From contig JASAMV010000132.1 in assembly GCA_030248065.1 (NCBI GenBank), positions 1 through 64,000 on the forward strand: a stretch of 64,000 nt of DNA. Direction: 5' to 3'. Under the pieces are notes generated by a model. That model saw only the letters and a program-made list of their open reading frames with translations, was not told the DNA's origin and ran no database searches. This DNA is from Rhynchonema sp. JSB1_4 (taxonomy: Eukaryota > Nematoda > Chromadorea > Monhysterida > Xyalidae). Position 1 is the stretch's first letter; each line of letters begins with the position of its first letter. Shown here one piece after another: positions 62,681-64,000 of the stretch. A program made the translations under genes and the position numbers.

Positions 62681-62840
62681 CCCCGGGGGGCCCCCCTCAC
62701 CCCCGGCCCCCCCAACGCTCCCCCCCCCCCTGGTTTTTCGTTGGCTTCGCCGCGGGGCGGGGGGGAGGGAAAAAAAAAAAACCATTCCTTTTTTTTTTTC
62801 CTTTGCTTCGTTCGTCCTTTGCCTTTTTTAAAATTAATTT
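62680..62840. other. Homopolymer-rich segment abutting the second lectin gene
   Basis: C8-GGGGGG-CCCCCC, C10, A12 and T13 runs in 160 bp. It replaces the expected upstream part of a CTLD exon, so it may be an assembly or consensus error. Confidence 0.5.
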
Positions 62841-63049
62841 TCTTCTTCTTCTTCTTCCTCTTCCCCGCACCCACACACCTCTCCCTCTTCCCGCTCGTCC
62901 ACACAAAACACACCACACCACACCCTTTACTTTTACTTTTAAAAACAACAACCAATGAGCAAGAAGATATCCATGATACTTCATGGTTAGAGTTTACGCG
63001 GACGCGTAAGTATCCAAGTTGTCGTTTGGAATACGACACGTGAGGGACA

Positions 63050-63540
63050 CGTGAAGTCAAGGGACATAAGTAGACCGGTACTGTGATTGGTCGGTTCCGA
63101 AGTCAGTCCGGAAAGCACTATGCGTGCAGGCGAGTCAACCTGCGTAATGAGCAGTTCGGTAGATGTTCCCTTGCGTGACTGTGTTGTGTGAACGTTCGTT
63201 ATGAAGTGGTTAGCGATCGTTCGAGTGAGGGATTAAGTCTCTCCTTGTTTGCGTGTGTCGTATGGTAAATTTGCATACTTTGCGTACAGTAACATTTCTT
63301 GTTTTTATAATCCATACCTTATGTGTGTGATGTATCCTTAGACACTACGTCCCAAAACATATATAAGCAATCTTCACTTTTAGTAGATACTGAAAAAGTC
63401 TTATCCGCCTTCACCCACAGTGACCTACTATTGGAAAAGGTCGTTCGTTTCCAAGCCAATAAAAGCCCTCGGAGCTCGAATATATTCGCGACGTTGGTTT
63501 TGGTTTGTGATTCGTCCTATTGCATGTATTATATATTTAT
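63050..63540 (+). other. Possible LTR or leader of a retroelement
   Basis: Contains TATATAAGC (63360) and AATAAAAGCCC (63459) about 100 bp apart, then a downstream ORF with repeats. This order suggests an LTR, but no second LTR or clear primer-binding site is visible. Confidence 0.25.
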
Positions 63541-63589
63541 GTACCTAACCTAACCTGACTGGGACTTCCAGCTTTTGCAGATTTTCTAG

Positions 63590-63710
63590 ATCAGGTACCG
63601 AAGACGCTTGAACATATTCGCAACTTCGGTCCGGGGACGCTTGAGCATACTCGCAACCTCGGTTACTAATCCGTCGACAAGCTTGAACATATTCGCGCGT
63701 CGACTCATCG
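63590..63710 (+). repeat. Tandem repeats of GCTTGAACATATTCGC
   Basis: Three units of about 45 bp (63605, 63649, 63689) with GCTTGARCATAYTCGC cores, plus a related GAATATATTCGCGACG at 63476. Confidence 0.6.
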
Positions 63711-64000
63711 GTGTGGCTTGATGAAATTCGTAGCACCGATGCATTCTTCAAGCGGCGAGTCCATTCGTCGCGAACCAATGCCGGACGTCAATTCCCGGAA
63801 GAACAATCAGGTGCCGGACGTCAATTCCCGGTCGAACAAGGCAATGCCGGATGCCAGTTTCCGGACGAGAACCGCCGATGACCGCAGCAGTCCGCCGAGG
63901 CAGGGAGAACAGACAGGCGGATGGATAGGTCAGTCGGGCGAGTCAGTGGTTTCCACAGGTCGCGGAGAGACCGAATGGAAAGGGGTTTCCACAGGTCGCG
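63690..64000 (+). CDS. ORF open to the window edge, possibly retroelement-encoded
   Basis: From a stop at 63687 the frame stays open to base 64000; Met codons occur at 63721, 63739 and 63778. The product is hydrophilic, Ser/Arg/Asn-rich and internally repetitive: PDVNSR occurs twice about 12 residues apart, and VSTGRG/VSTGR occurs twice near the edge. It follows a sequence resembling an LTR or leader (63050-63540). It could be a gag-like start, or coding chance in a tandem repeat. No domain is recognised. Confidence 0.25.

Noticed and set aside
63541..63556. ACCTAACCTAACCT, like an arthropod TTAGG telomere repeat
   Set aside because: Only two to three units; expected by chance.

Overview
This window is metazoan nuclear DNA. 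Genes are split by introns of 39 bp to 2 kb with GT-AG junctions, and the recognisable genes belong to animal families: a peptide GPCR, an IL-17-like cytokine, an LRR receptor, C-type lectins and a probable Ly6 protein. The rest is dense in short inverted-repeat transposons, a tRNA-derived SINE, a Penelope-type reverse-transcriptase relic and microsatellites. Gene content and gene sizes fit an invertebrate, probably a protostome; no species can be named from sequence alone.

Layout. 1-1.2 kb: GC-skewed repeat and a hAT-type MITE. 1.35-5.2 kb, minus: five-exon FMRFamide-receptor-like GPCR. 5.2-18.6 kb: no convincing host gene, but many TIR elements, including a 904-bp Tc1/mariner-type element with a transposase C-terminus (14.56-15.46 kb) and a SINE running into a (TAA)n tract (17.7-18.0 kb). 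18.7-20.8 kb, minus: two-exon IL-17-like gene with a hAT-type element in its intron. 20.8-34 kb: repeats, including a filled-site element whose empty-site relative lies in the IL-17 intron, a Penelope-like RT relic (28.1 kb), and a hammerhead-ribozyme-like core (31.3 kb). 34.2-34.5, 36.8-37.35 and 46.0-46.3 kb, plus: three partial genes of unknown function. 34.6-36.8 kb: nest of G-rich MITEs. 47.1-48.06 kb, plus: probable Ly6-type GPI-anchored protein. 50.0-54.04 kb, minus: single-pass LRR receptor, followed immediately upstream by a 1.84-kb foldback element with tandem-repeat arms. 56.2-60.13 kb, minus: secreted protein with signal peptide, PAN/apple domain and two C-type lectin domains. 61.4-62.7 kb, minus: a second lectin gene whose 5' end runs into a homopolymer-rich, doubtful segment. 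63-64 kb: possible LTR-retroelement leader and an ORF open at the edge.

The gene set is rich in extracellular recognition and signalling proteins. Nothing in the sequence shows co-regulation, so proximity is only suggestive. Exon joins were chosen by hand from splice consensus plus reading phase; most named models are phase-consistent at every junction. Transposon boundaries given with target-site duplications were read directly from the flanks.
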